A DNA stretch of 64,000 nucleotides from Citreicoccus inhibens (lineage in GTDB: Bacteria > Myxococcota > Myxococcia > Myxococcales > Myxococcaceae): assembly GCF_019039035.1 (NCBI RefSeq), contig NZ_JAHNZT010000011.1, forward strand, positions 62,001-126,000. The letters run 5' to 3'. The notes below the pieces were generated by a model. That model ran no database searches. It saw only the letters and a program-made list of their open reading frames with translations, and was not told the origin of the DNA. Below, in pieces: positions 16,504-24,554 of the stretch; position 1 is the first letter of the stretch, and each line of letters opens with the position of its first letter. The position numbers and the translations under genes were made by a program.

Positions 16504-17313
16504 CTAGAGGCTGATTTCCTTCCCCGCGCCCGCGGGCGGGGACTCGGGCTGGTGCGGCGTGACATCGGGTAGGTCGCCGCCGCCCGTGGGGCCATGGGGT
16601 GAGGGCACTGGAATCGCGTCGCTCCCCCCGCCCAGGTCGCCGCCCCCAGGACTCGGCCCGCTGCCGCCCACGCCGGGCCCTGCCTCTTCCTGCTTCTGGA
16701 GGGCCTCGATCTCCGCGCGGGTGATGCCGGCCATGGTCAGCACCTTGCGGGTGACGCGGATGCGGGCGTTGCTGTGCAGCGCCATGGCGATGGAGTCCGA
16801 CGGACGGGCGTCCAGGGTGACCTGCTTCTTGCCCTGCTGGAGGAAGAGCCGTCCGCTGTAGACGTTGTCGCGCAGGTCATCGATGCGGACCTCTGTCACC
16901 TGGCCCCCCAGCTTGGACACGACGTCATCCAGCAGATCCTGCGCCAGGGGTTGCGGGGGCGCTCGCTCGGCGAGGCGGAACGCGATGGAGATCGCCGCGG
17001 CCTCATCCACGAAGACGGGGAGCACCGTCTCGCCATCCTTGGTGGTCAGCACGACGGCGTGCGTCTGCGCCTCCACCAGAGGCACCACGTCCTTCACTTC
17101 CAGCTCGACCAGCTCGGTGCAGGCCTTGGGGTCGCCGCCCTTCTCCGTGAGGCAGGGCTGACTTGCGCCCGGGGCACCCTTCGCTTCGCCCTTTTTCGAG
17201 GAGGCGACAGCGCCGGGGATGCCGAACGCCGGGAGGAGAAGCAGCCCTCCGAGCGCCAGCACCACGGCGGACAGCGGAGCAAGAAACAGGTTGGCGCGGT
17301 TGGGCGTTTTCAC
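16504..17313 (-). CDS. Exported bifunctional-nuclease (DUF151) domain protein
   Basis: This 269-residue protein has an N-terminal hydrophobic segment (about residues 10-38), then the DUF151/BFN fold from about 65 to 200: VELEVKDVVPLVEAQTHAVVLTTKDG, VLPVFVDEAAAISIAFRLAE, LGGQVTEVRIDDL and LDARPSDSIAMALH. The C-terminal 70 residues are Gly/Pro-rich and likely disordered. Plant members are reported to have nuclease activity; bacterial roles are unsettled. Most bacterial DUF151 proteins I know of have no signal peptide, so an envelope location is unusual. It lies between pyk and the zinc-ribbon gene on the same strand. Confidence 0.75.
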   Translation of the reverse strand: MKTPNRANLFLAPLSAVVLALGGLLLLPAFGIPGAVASSKKGEAKGAPGASQPCLTEKGGDPKACTELVELEVKDVVPLVEAQTHAVVLTTKDGETVLPVFVDEAAAISIAFRLAERAPPQPLAQDLLDDVVSKLGGQVTEVRIDDLRDNVYSGRLFLQQGKKQVTLDARPSDSIAMALHSNARIRVTRKVLTMAGITRAEIEALQKQEEAGPGVGGSGPSPGGGDLGGGSDAIPVPSPHGPTGGGDLPDVTPHQPESPPAGAGKEISL

Positions 17314-17383
17314 ACCCCTAAGCTACGCACCCCCCACCTCCTCGGGAGGGCGCGCCGCTGTCACCTCGCCCAGGCAATCCACG

Positions 17384-17439
17384 ACCTCCTGCCTCCCAGG
17401 TTGAAGGGCAGGCAGGGAGGCGTGAGTGAAGCAGGAGGT
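17384..17439 (-). terminator. Nested inverted repeat after the zinc-ribbon gene
   Basis: ACCTCCTGC (17384-17392) pairs with GCAGGAGGT (17431-17439), and inside it GCCTCCC pairs with GGGAGGC (17415-17421). The structure begins immediately after the minus-strand stop and could end transcription or protect the 3' end. No T-run follows. Confidence 0.4.
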
Positions 17440-17811
17440 TCAGCGGTCGTCGTCGGACTCGTCTTCGTCGTCGTAGTCCTCGTCGTCCTCGACGTCCTCG
17501 TCCTCATCCTCGTCGGACTCGTCATCGTCCTCCTCGGATTCGTCCTCGTCGTCGTCCTCCTCTTCATCCTCGTCCTCGAGCTCGTCTTCGAGCTCCTCCG
17601 CCTCCAGCGTCATGGTGGCGGCGAACTTCTTGCTGAGGGCGGCGATCTGCGCGCGCATCTCCGTCAGCGCCGCGACGAAGTCCTCCGCGAGGTTGGTGGG
17701 CGCCTTCGAGTCGCAATGAGGGCAGACGATCTTCTCAGTCCCCTCGATGAGGTCCTGGGCGTCCAGCTCGAAGCTCGCCTCGCACTTCTGACAGGTGAAG
17801 TCGATGCTCAT
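17440..17811 (-). CDS. Zinc-ribbon protein with polyacidic tail
   Basis: This 123-residue protein starts MSIDFTCQKCEASFEL and carries two CxxC knuckles (FTCQKC near residues 6-9 and VCPHCDSKAP near 30-33), a zinc ribbon like those of the MJ0042 type. A helical stretch (about 40-65) leads to a tail of about 55 residues made almost only of Asp and Glu with a few Ser and Tyr. The ATG at 17811 is chosen because the ATG at 17826 overlaps the -10 box of the promoter upstream. Possible roles include nucleic-acid mimicry or protein binding; none is demonstrated. Confidence 0.72.
   Translation of the reverse strand: MSIDFTCQKCEASFELDAQDLIEGTEKIVCPHCDSKAPTNLAEDFVAALTEMRAQIAALSKKFAATMTLEAEELEDELEDEDEEEDDDEDESEEDDDESDEDEDEDVEDDEDYDDEDESDDDR
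17454..17600 (-). repeat. Low-complexity GAG/GAC/TCC tract coding the acidic tail
   Basis: The minus strand is a degenerate triplet repeat of GAC, GAG and TCC codons encoding the Asp/Glu/Ser tail. Such tracts can slip during replication, so tail length may differ between strains. Confidence 0.7.
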
Positions 17812-17822
17812 GGTCGGGCGCG

Positions 17823-17851
17823 GCATACAAAGCCATCCAACCAGCTGTCAA
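17823..17851 (-). promoter_or_regulatory. Sigma-70-type promoter of the zinc-ribbon gene
   Basis: On the minus strand a perfect TTGACA (17851-17846) and GTATGC (17828-17823) are 17 bp apart. The predicted start near 17816 leaves about 5 nt before the ATG at 17811, so the mRNA would be almost leaderless. Confidence 0.55.
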
Positions 17852-17892
17852 CGCCGGAGACGACAGACGTGGTCCGTCCCTGGGGGTTCCAC

Positions 17893-17898
17893 TAGCAT
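17893..17898 (+). promoter_or_regulatory. -10-like TAGCAT just before the acyl-CoA synthetase
   Basis: TAGCAT ends 7 nt before the ATG at 17906, which would place the transcription start at the start codon. No Shine-Dalgarno is present. The -35 region is weak, so a leaderless mRNA is inferred. Confidence 0.35.
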
Positions 17899-17905
17899 TC
17901 CGCGA

Positions 17906-19720
17906 ATGGCCCTTCCCAAGACGATGGTGCACGCGCTGCACGACCAAGCCACCCAACGCGAGCATCGGCCCGCGTTGTGGACCCGGCGAGGTCGGGACTT
18001 CGTGCCCACCTCCTGGTTCGAATACGCACAACGGGTCAAGCGATTCGCGCTGGGGTTGCATGCCCTGGGCTTCCGGGCGGGGGAGCCGCTGGCCATCATC
18101 AGCTTCAACCGCGAGGAGTGGCACGTCGCGGACCTGGCGGCCATGGCCTTGGGCGGCGTGCCCGTGGGGCTCTATGTCACCAGCAGCGAGGAGCAGCTGG
18201 AGTACATCCTCGGCCACTGCGGCGCGCGCTTCATGCTGGTGGAGAACGCCCGCTACCTGACGGCGGCGCTCGCGCTCCGGGCCCGGCTGCCGGCCCTCCA
18301 GCACATCATCGTCATGGACGCGCCCGCGCCATTGCCCGAGGGGGTGCTGCGCTACGCGGACGTGCTCTCTCGCGGCCTGGGGGTGGACGAGGGGCCCTAC
18401 TGGGACAGCGTCAACGCGCTCCAGCCTGAGGGGCTGGGCACGCTCATCTACACGTCCGGGACGACGGGCCACCCCAAGGGGGTGATGCTCAGCCACCGCA
18501 ACCTCGCCTGGACCGCGCGTCAGCTCATCGACACGCTGCGCGTGGCGCGGGAGGAGCAGACGCTCCTGTCGTACCTGCCGCTGTCTCACATCGCGGAGCA
18601 GATCATCTCGCTGCACGCGCCGCTGTTGCTGGGGCTGCAGGTGTACTTCGCGGACTCCGTGGACGCGATGGGCAAGAACCTCCAGGACGTGCGGCCCGCG
18701 CTCTTCTTCGGGGTGCCTCGCGTCTGGGAGAAGTTCAAGGCGAAGGCCGAGGACGGCTTCCGGGCGCAGTCTCCGCTCAAGCAGCGCCTGCTCGGTTGGG
18801 CGCGCCGGGTGACGCAGGAGCGCAACGGCCGGGCGCTGAGGCAGGAGCAGCGGCCCGTGTGGCTCGAGGCCCAGTACCAGCTCGCCCGGCGCCTGGTGCT
18901 GGCGCCCCTCAAGGCGCGCATCGGCCTGGAGCAGTGCCAGGTGTTCGCCACCTCGGCGGCGCCCATTGGCCGGGACGTGCTCGACTTCTTCACCTCCCTG
19001 GACATGGTCCTGCTGGAGGTGTGGGGCATGACGGAGCTGACCGGGCCCGCCACGCTCAACACGCCCGAGGCCACCCGCATGGGCACCGTGGGTCGCCCCA
19101 TGCTCGGCGTGCAGGTGCGCATTGGCGAGGACGGGGAGATCCTCGTCCACGGCGGCAACACCTGCATGGGCTACTACAAGAACCCGACCGCGACGCACGA
19201 GTTGCTCGCGGAGGGCTGGCTGCACACCGGGGACGTGGGCCAGCTCGACGATGGCGGCTACCTGCGGATTACCGGCCGCAAGAAGGAGATCATCGTCACC
19301 TCCGGCGGCAAGAAGACGGCGCCGTCCAACATCGAGGAGCTGATCAAGACGGTGAGCCCCGTGGGCCACGCCGTGGTGGTGGGGGATCGCCGCAACTACC
19401 TGGTCGCGCTCGTCACGGTGGACGTGGAGAAGCTGACCGGCGTCGCCAAGGCGCAGGGCTGGACGGAGGCGCCCGAGGGGCTCGTCCAGGATGCGCGGCT
19501 GCGCGCGCTGATCCATGAAGGCATCGAGCGCGAGGTCAACCCGAAGCTCTCCCGCTTCGAGACCATCAAGCGCTTCGCCGTGCTCCCCCACGACTTCACC
19601 GTGGAGAGCGGGGAGATGACGCCCACCCTGAAAGTGCGGCGCAAGGCCGTGGAGCAGAAGTACGCCGCGCTGATTGAGTCGCTCTACGCGGATGGCGCGC
19701 ACGCGCCTGGGCACGACTGA
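17906..19720 (+). CDS. Long-chain acyl-CoA synthetase (AMP-forming)
   Basis: This 604-residue member of the ANL superfamily activates fatty acids with ATP and CoA. The P-loop-like motif LIYTSGTTGHPKGVML is near residue 185, the VWGMTELTGP motif near 375, the HTGDVG hinge region near 440, and the catalytic Lys region KTAPSNIEEL near 470. The total and the long middle linker resemble FadD15-type bacterial long-chain ligases. The start at 17906 excludes 37 upstream in-frame residues that overlap the zinc-ribbon promoter. It is convergent with citrate synthase. Confidence 0.9.
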   Translation: MALPKTMVHALHDQATQREHRPALWTRRGRDFVPTSWFEYAQRVKRFALGLHALGFRAGEPLAIISFNREEWHVADLAAMALGGVPVGLYVTSSEEQLEYILGHCGARFMLVENARYLTAALALRARLPALQHIIVMDAPAPLPEGVLRYADVLSRGLGVDEGPYWDSVNALQPEGLGTLIYTSGTTGHPKGVMLSHRNLAWTARQLIDTLRVAREEQTLLSYLPLSHIAEQIISLHAPLLLGLQVYFADSVDAMGKNLQDVRPALFFGVPRVWEKFKAKAEDGFRAQSPLKQRLLGWARRVTQERNGRALRQEQRPVWLEAQYQLARRLVLAPLKARIGLEQCQVFATSAAPIGRDVLDFFTSLDMVLLEVWGMTELTGPATLNTPEATRMGTVGRPMLGVQVRIGEDGEILVHGGNTCMGYYKNPTATHELLAEGWLHTGDVGQLDDGGYLRITGRKKEIIVTSGGKKTAPSNIEELIKTVSPVGHAVVVGDRRNYLVALVTVDVEKLTGVAKAQGWTEAPEGLVQDARLRALIHEGIEREVNPKLSRFETIKRFAVLPHDFTVESGEMTPTLKVRRKAVEQKYAALIESLYADGAHAPGHD

Positions 19721-19740
19721 GGCGGGCCCGCAAAGCAGAA

Positions 19741-19771
19741 GGGGCGGGAACCCGGTTGGGTTCCGCGCCCC
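19741..19771. terminator. Convergent terminator between acyl-CoA synthetase and gltA
   Basis: GGGGCG-GGAACCC pairs with GGGTTCC-GCGCCCC around a GGTT loop, with a single bulged base. It lies 20 bp after one stop and 28 bp from the other, and could serve both strands. Confidence 0.6.
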
Positions 19772-19798
19772 TCATGCGTCACGCGGACTTCGCGTGGG

Positions 19799-21100
19799 CT
19801 ACTTGGCGGTGCGGGCGTTCATCGCGACGTAGTCGCGGCGCTTGGAGCCGGTGAACACCTGACGGGGCCGGGCAATCTTCTGCTCCGGATCCTTCACCAT
19901 CTCCTCCCACTGCGCGCACCAGCCCACCGTGCGGGGGATGGCGAACAGCACCGGGAACATCTCCACCTGGAAGCCCATCGCCTCGTAGATGAGGCCCGAG
20001 TAGAAGTCGACGTTCGGGTACAGCTTCCGCTTCACGAAGTACTCGTCCTGGAGGGCGATGCGCTCCAGCTCCAGGGCGATCTCGAGCAGCGGGTTCTTGC
20101 CCGTGACCTCGAAGACCTCGTCCGCCACGCGCTTGATGACCTTGGCGCGCGGATCGTAGGACTTGTAGACGCGGTGGCCGAAGCCCATCAGCTTCTTCTC
20201 GCCCTCGCCGCTCTTCACGGACTTGATGAAGTCCGGGACCTTGGAGATGTGGCCGATCTCACGGAGCATGCGCAGCACCGCCTCGTTGGCGCCGCCGTGC
20301 AGCGGGCCGTAGAGGGCGCCGATGCCCGCGCTCACCGCCGAGTACGGATCCACCTCGGACGAGCCCACCGTGCGCACCGACGTGGTGGAGCAGTTCTGCT
20401 CGTGGTCCGCGTGGAGGATGAAGAGCACGTCCAGCGCGCGCTCCAGCACCGGGTGAACCTTGTACGTCGTGGTGCCGATGCGCTTGATCATCGCCAGGAA
20501 GTTGGCGACGTAGGACAGGTCGTTGTCCGGGTAGATGTACGGAAGGCCCATCGTGTGCCGGTAGGAGAACGCGGCGATGGTGGGCATCTTCGCGATGAGC
20601 CGGGTGATCTGGATGCGGCGGCTCATCTCATCCTTGGTGTGCTTGGCGTCCGGGTAGAAGCCGGAGAGCGCCGCCACCGTGGAGGCCAGCATGGACATGG
20701 GGTGCGCGTCGTAGCGGAACCCGTCCATGAAGGACTTGATGTTCTCGTGCACGTAGGTGTGGTGCGTGACGAGGTGGGTGAACTGGTCGAGCTCCTTCTG
20801 CGTGGGCAGCTCACCGTTCAGCAGGAGGTACGCGACCTCCAGGTAGCTGGACTTCTCCGCCAGCTGCTCGATGGGGTACCCGCGGTACTCCAGGATGCCC
20901 TTGTCACCGTCAATGAACGTGATGGCGCTCTTACAGTTCGCCGTATTGAGGAACGCGGGGTCGTAGCCCATCAAACCGAAGTCGTCGTCACTGACTTTGA
21001 TCTGTCGCAGGGCGTTGGTGCGGATACAGCCGTTCTCGACCGGGACCTCGTACGTCTTCCCTGTCCGATTGTCGGTGATCGTCAGCGTGTCCTTGGGCAT
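19799..21100 (-). CDS. gltA: Citrate synthase
   Basis: This 433-residue hexameric-type citrate synthase condenses acetyl-CoA with oxaloacetate. The N-terminal beta domain (TLTITDNRTGKTYEVPV) and GYDPAFLNTANCKSAITFIDGDKGIL match the Gram-negative type I form. Active-site segments include GPLHGGANEAVLRML, LMGFGHRVYKSYDPRAK and VDFYSGLIYEAMGF, giving the catalytic His and Asp. The ATG at 21100 is preferred to the GTG at 21115. It follows aroA by 88 bp on the same strand but the gap contains a T-rich stretch, so it may have its own promoter. Other TCA genes lie at 43-51 kb. Confidence 0.96.
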   Translation of the reverse strand: MPKDTLTITDNRTGKTYEVPVENGCIRTNALRQIKVSDDDFGLMGYDPAFLNTANCKSAITFIDGDKGILEYRGYPIEQLAEKSSYLEVAYLLLNGELPTQKELDQFTHLVTHHTYVHENIKSFMDGFRYDAHPMSMLASTVAALSGFYPDAKHTKDEMSRRIQITRLIAKMPTIAAFSYRHTMGLPYIYPDNDLSYVANFLAMIKRIGTTTYKVHPVLERALDVLFILHADHEQNCSTTSVRTVGSSEVDPYSAVSAGIGALYGPLHGGANEAVLRMLREIGHISKVPDFIKSVKSGEGEKKLMGFGHRVYKSYDPRAKVIKRVADEVFEVTGKNPLLEIALELERIALQDEYFVKRKLYPNVDFYSGLIYEAMGFQVEMFPVLFAIPRTVGWCAQWEEMVKDPEQKIARPRQVFTGSKRRDYVAMNARTAK

Positions 21101-21187
21101 GGCGGGAGATTTCACAGTGCGCTCGAAGCTTTCAACAAAAAAGAACGATAAGTCGGTGAGGGTGACACTGATGGCTCCGCGCTGAGC

Positions 21188-22471
21188 TCAGGAAATACGG
21201 ACCCCGAGCCGCGAGAGCTGTCTCCAGAACCCCGGGAAGCTCTTCTCCACACACTCGGGGCCGGTCAGCTCCAAGGAAGCGCCCGACAGGATGCCCAGTG
21301 TCGCGGCCGTCATGGCCAGGCGGTGATCGCCGCGGCTGTCCACCGCGAACCGCTCGGGCGGGGCGGCGGGAGGGAGGATGCGGAGGCGTTCCCCCTCCAG
21401 CTCCGTGGTGCCGCCATAGGCCGACACCAGGGTGCGGATGCCCTCCAGCCGGTCGCTCTCCTTGACCCGGAGAATGCCCACCTCGGTCAGCGTGGACGGT
21501 TCCGGGAGCACACAGGCCAGCGCGGCCAGGGTGGGCAGGAGGTCCGGACACTCGGTGCCCGACGCGAGCAGTCCTCCTCGCGCGCGGCCCTCCATCCGCA
21601 GGGTGTGGGCCTCGCCCGCGGGGACGGCCCGCAGGCCCACCTGCTCGACGAGGCGCACGATGGCTTGATCCGGGTGGGCGCTGTTCACGTCCGCGCGCTC
21701 CACGACGCTCCCGGTCTTCCACGCCGCCAGCAACAGGTACCCCAACGAGGACCAGTCGCCGGGCAGCGACGGGACCTCCGAGGGCGGGTGGTAGCCGACC
21801 ACCGCGTAGCGCGACTCGGAGACCTCGAGTCCGAAGCCGAAGCGCTGGAGCCACGACACCGTGAGATCCAGGTAGCCAGCGCTCGTCAGCGGGCCTTCGA
21901 TCTCGACGCTCCACGGGCGCTGTTCGCGCATGAACAGCGAGGCGCACCCCAGCAGGAGGCTGGACGCGTACTGGCTGCTCTGCGCCCCGGGGACGCGGAA
22001 CACCGGCTTGGCCGTGGAAGTGCCCTGGGGCGCGGCGATCGTCACCGGCCACGGTTGGCCCTCGCGCAGCGCCAGCCCCGAGCTTCCCAGGGTGGCCCGC
22101 AGCGAGTTGAAGAGGGGCCCATGGGGACGCTCGCCCAGGCGGGGCGTTCCGGTCAGCCGGGCGTGGATGCCTGGGGTGACCGCGGCCTGGGTGACGAGAA
22201 TGCGGAACGGCGCGCCCCCATCCGCGCAGTCCAGGTCGCGCACCGGCCCCGCGGGCAGCCGCAGGGCCTCGATGCCCCGGCGGAGCACGCGCACATCGGC
22301 GGGCAGGTCGTCGTCGGCCTCTGCCTGGACACTCGGCAGGGGCCAGGCACCGGTGAGGTGGCCCAGCACCAGGGCGCGCTGCGCGTCCGACTTGGACACG
22401 GGCGGCGTGAGGCGTGAGGCCTGGAGGGTGCTGGCGTCAACGCGGATCCGCCCCGGATTCGCCGCGCTCAC
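21188..22471 (-). CDS. aroA: EPSP synthase (3-phosphoshikimate 1-carboxyvinyltransferase)
   Basis: This 427-residue enzyme joins shikimate-3-phosphate and phosphoenolpyruvate. Conserved parts are PPVSKSDAQRA (Lys27, Ser28, Arg32), the CPDLLPTLAAL aspartate motif, VKESDRLEG, DHRLAMTAATLG and VEKSFPGFWRQL. The usual phosphoenolpyruvate loop (GNAGTAMRPL in Escherichia coli) is replaced by DCADGGAPFR (81-90), so this is a divergent member. The GTG at 22471 overlaps the aroB stop by 4 bp (GTGA) and has GAGGGAG upstream, which fixes the start. It is the last gene of the shikimate operon. Confidence 0.9.
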   Translation of the reverse strand: MSAANPGRIRVDASTLQASRLTPPVSKSDAQRALVLGHLTGAWPLPSVQAEADDDLPADVRVLRRGIEALRLPAGPVRDLDCADGGAPFRILVTQAAVTPGIHARLTGTPRLGERPHGPLFNSLRATLGSSGLALREGQPWPVTIAAPQGTSTAKPVFRVPGAQSSQYASSLLLGCASLFMREQRPWSVEIEGPLTSAGYLDLTVSWLQRFGFGLEVSESRYAVVGYHPPSEVPSLPGDWSSLGYLLLAAWKTGSVVERADVNSAHPDQAIVRLVEQVGLRAVPAGEAHTLRMEGRARGGLLASGTECPDLLPTLAALACVLPEPSTLTEVGILRVKESDRLEGIRTLVSAYGGTTELEGERLRILPPAAPPERFAVDSRGDHRLAMTAATLGILSGASLELTGPECVEKSFPGFWRQLSRLGVRIS

Positions 22472-23538
22472 GGTCGCACTCCCTCGGTCCAGGCGGGCCA
22501 CAGCTCGCGCCAGGTGGCGGAGGCCACGTCGCGCACATCGGTGGCCCCCAGGGCCGTCAGCAGCACCATGCGCAGCTCGCCCCTGGCGCCGGCCTTCTTG
22601 TCGGCGTTGAGCAGCGCCACGACGTCTCGCTGGGAGGCGCGGCGCAAGAGGCGCGCGGCGTGGGCTCGGTCGAGCACGCCCGGGCCTTGCTGGAGCGCGG
22701 CCTCGACCTCGGCGGCCACGAGCCCCGGCGTCGCGCCCAGGTGTCGGCCCACGTCCAGGGCCATCAACATGCCGAGCCCCACCGCGTCGCCATGGGACAG
22801 CTGGAAGCTCGACAGGCTCTCCAGCACGTGCCCGAAGGTGTGCCCGAAGTTGAGCACGCGGCGCAGGCCCGTCAGCTCATAGGGGTCTCTGGCGCAGACG
22901 CTCTCCTTGAGGCGTCGCGCGTCGCGCACCAGCTTCTCCATCGTGGGGGGCGCGCGCACGTAGCGCTTGAACAGCCCCGCGTCGAGCGTGGCGACCATCT
23001 TCCACGCCTCGATGGAGCCCTCGCGGATCTGCTGAGGGGAGAGGGTGGCGAAGAGGTCCTGACAGAGCCAGCCCTCCTCCGCGTAGTGGAACACCCCGGC
23101 GGGGTTCTTCACCACGCGGCCCCGCACGGTGAGGTCCACCGCGCCCTTGCCACCGAGGCTGCTGTCCACCGCCGCGAGCAGCGTGGTGGGGACCTGCACG
23201 AGCCGCACGCCTCGCTTGAGCAGGTGCGCGGCGACCGTCGCGACGTCCCCCACGGTTCCTCCGCCCACCGCCACGAGCGTGCCGGACCGGGGCAGGTTCA
23301 CCCCGTTGGCCAGCACTTTCTCCAGGGACGCGAGGCTCTTGGCGCGCTCGCCGCCCACGAGCTGGATGATGGCTCGGGGGGCGCGGGCTTTCAGCGCGGG
23401 GATGAGGGCGGGGTGCAGCCGCGCCACGGTGCGGTCCACCACGGCCACGCAGCCCTCGGGCAGTCGCGCGGCGAGTCGGGTGAAGGTGCCCCACCGGTCG
23501 GCGGGGGGACGATAGGCGCCAGAGGGAAGGAGGCTCAT
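22468..23538 (-). CDS. aroB: 3-dehydroquinate synthase
   Basis: This 356-residue NAD- and metal-dependent enzyme makes 3-dehydroquinate from DAHP. Key segments are the NAD-binding VAVGGGTVGDVATVAA, the VPTTLLAAVDSSLGGKGAVDL block, REGSIEAWKMV, and the metal ligands in NFGHTFGHVLE and SHGDAVGLGM. The start ATG overlaps the aroC stop in ATGA, and the stop overlaps the aroA start. The C-terminal 60 residues are more variable but complete. No frameshift is seen. Confidence 0.95.
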   Translation of the reverse strand: MSLLPSGAYRPPADRWGTFTRLAARLPEGCVAVVDRTVARLHPALIPALKARAPRAIIQLVGGERAKSLASLEKVLANGVNLPRSGTLVAVGGGTVGDVATVAAHLLKRGVRLVQVPTTLLAAVDSSLGGKGAVDLTVRGRVVKNPAGVFHYAEEGWLCQDLFATLSPQQIREGSIEAWKMVATLDAGLFKRYVRAPPTMEKLVRDARRLKESVCARDPYELTGLRRVLNFGHTFGHVLESLSSFQLSHGDAVGLGMLMALDVGRHLGATPGLVAAEVEAALQQGPGVLDRAHAARLLRRASQRDVVALLNADKKAGARGELRMVLLTALGATDVRDVASATWRELWPAWTEGVRP

Positions 23539-24554
23539 GGAGTGTGGGGTCGGGCGTTCATCTGCAGGACGAGATCGGCGATGACCAGGGACACCATCGC
23601 CTCCAGGACAGGCACCGCGCGCGGCATGATGCAGGGGTCGTGTCGCCCGCCCTTGGCGTGCTCGGCGAGCGTCGCGGGGGGCTTGAAGTAGGCGCGCACC
23701 TGGAGCGGCTCGCCATTCGCGAGGCCGCCTTGCACGCCCCCGTACGCATCCTTCACGGAGTGGAAGGCGAGGCCCGGCTGTCCGATGCGCTCGAGCAGGT
23801 CCGGCGGTCCCCAGAGGACGCCCGTCACCGCGCCGATGCTGCCGAGCGCTTGCGCGATGAGCGCCTTGAGCTTGCCGAACACGGGCTCGCCCAGGCCCAC
23901 GGGCAGGCCCTCCACGCGCACGTCGATGGAGCCCCCCAGGCTGTCGCCGGCCTCCTTCGCGACGAGGATGCGGCGGGACATCTCGTCCCGCACCGAGGCA
24001 TCCGGGCACCGCGTGGGGTGCGCGTCCACGAGCGCACGCGTCAGACCCGGGGACGGCACCTGGGCCACGAGGTTCCCCACCTGGGACACATACGCCACGG
24101 TGGAGAGGCTGGGCAGGTCGCGCGCCAGGTACGCCTCGGCGATGGTGCCCCCGATGACGCGGCTGAGCGTCTCTCGCCCGCTGGTTCGCCCGCCGCCGCG
24201 GTGGTCGCGGTGCTTGAAGCGCTCGCGCCACACCGCGTCCGCGTGGCCGGGGCGGTCCTCCGCCTTCAGCTTGTCGTAGTCACCCGAGCGCTGGTTGGTG
24301 TTGCGCACCATGGCCGCGATGGGCGTGCCCAGCGTCTTGTCCTCGAAGACGCCGGAGAGGATCTCCACCGTGTCTGGCTCGCTGCGCGCGGTGGTGATGG
24401 TGGACTGGCCTGGACGGCGGCGATCCAACGCGGCCTGGAGCTGCTCGCGCAGGAGGGGGACGCCCGCCGGACATCCATCCACCACGGCGCCGAGCGCCGG
24501 GCCGTGGCTCTCGCCGAAGGTCGTGAGACGAAAGAGGCTGCCGAAGGTGTTCAT
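23535..24554 (-). CDS. aroC: Chorismate synthase
   Basis: This 339-residue FMN-dependent enzyme makes chorismate, the product handed to the divergent menaquinone operon. It begins MNTFGSLFRLTTFGESHGPA with the first signature, followed by RRRPGQSTITT, EILSGVFEDKTLGTPIA, and the second signature GRTSGRETLSRVIGG. The GGVQGGLANGEPL and KPPATL motifs close the active site. ATG at 24554 overlaps the upstream aroDE stop by 4 bp. Length is normal. Confidence 0.97.
   Translation of the reverse strand: MNTFGSLFRLTTFGESHGPALGAVVDGCPAGVPLLREQLQAALDRRRPGQSTITTARSEPDTVEILSGVFEDKTLGTPIAAMVRNTNQRSGDYDKLKAEDRPGHADAVWRERFKHRDHRGGGRTSGRETLSRVIGGTIAEAYLARDLPSLSTVAYVSQVGNLVAQVPSPGLTRALVDAHPTRCPDASVRDEMSRRILVAKEAGDSLGGSIDVRVEGLPVGLGEPVFGKLKALIAQALGSIGAVTGVLWGPPDLLERIGQPGLAFHSVKDAYGGVQGGLANGEPLQVRAYFKPPATLAEHAKGGRHDPCIMPRAVPVLEAMVSLVIADLVLQMNARPHTP

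Noticed and set aside
14915-16507. Plus-strand 530-codon frame over pyruvate kinase
   Set aside because: Antisense to pyk, whose active-site signature is unmistakable.
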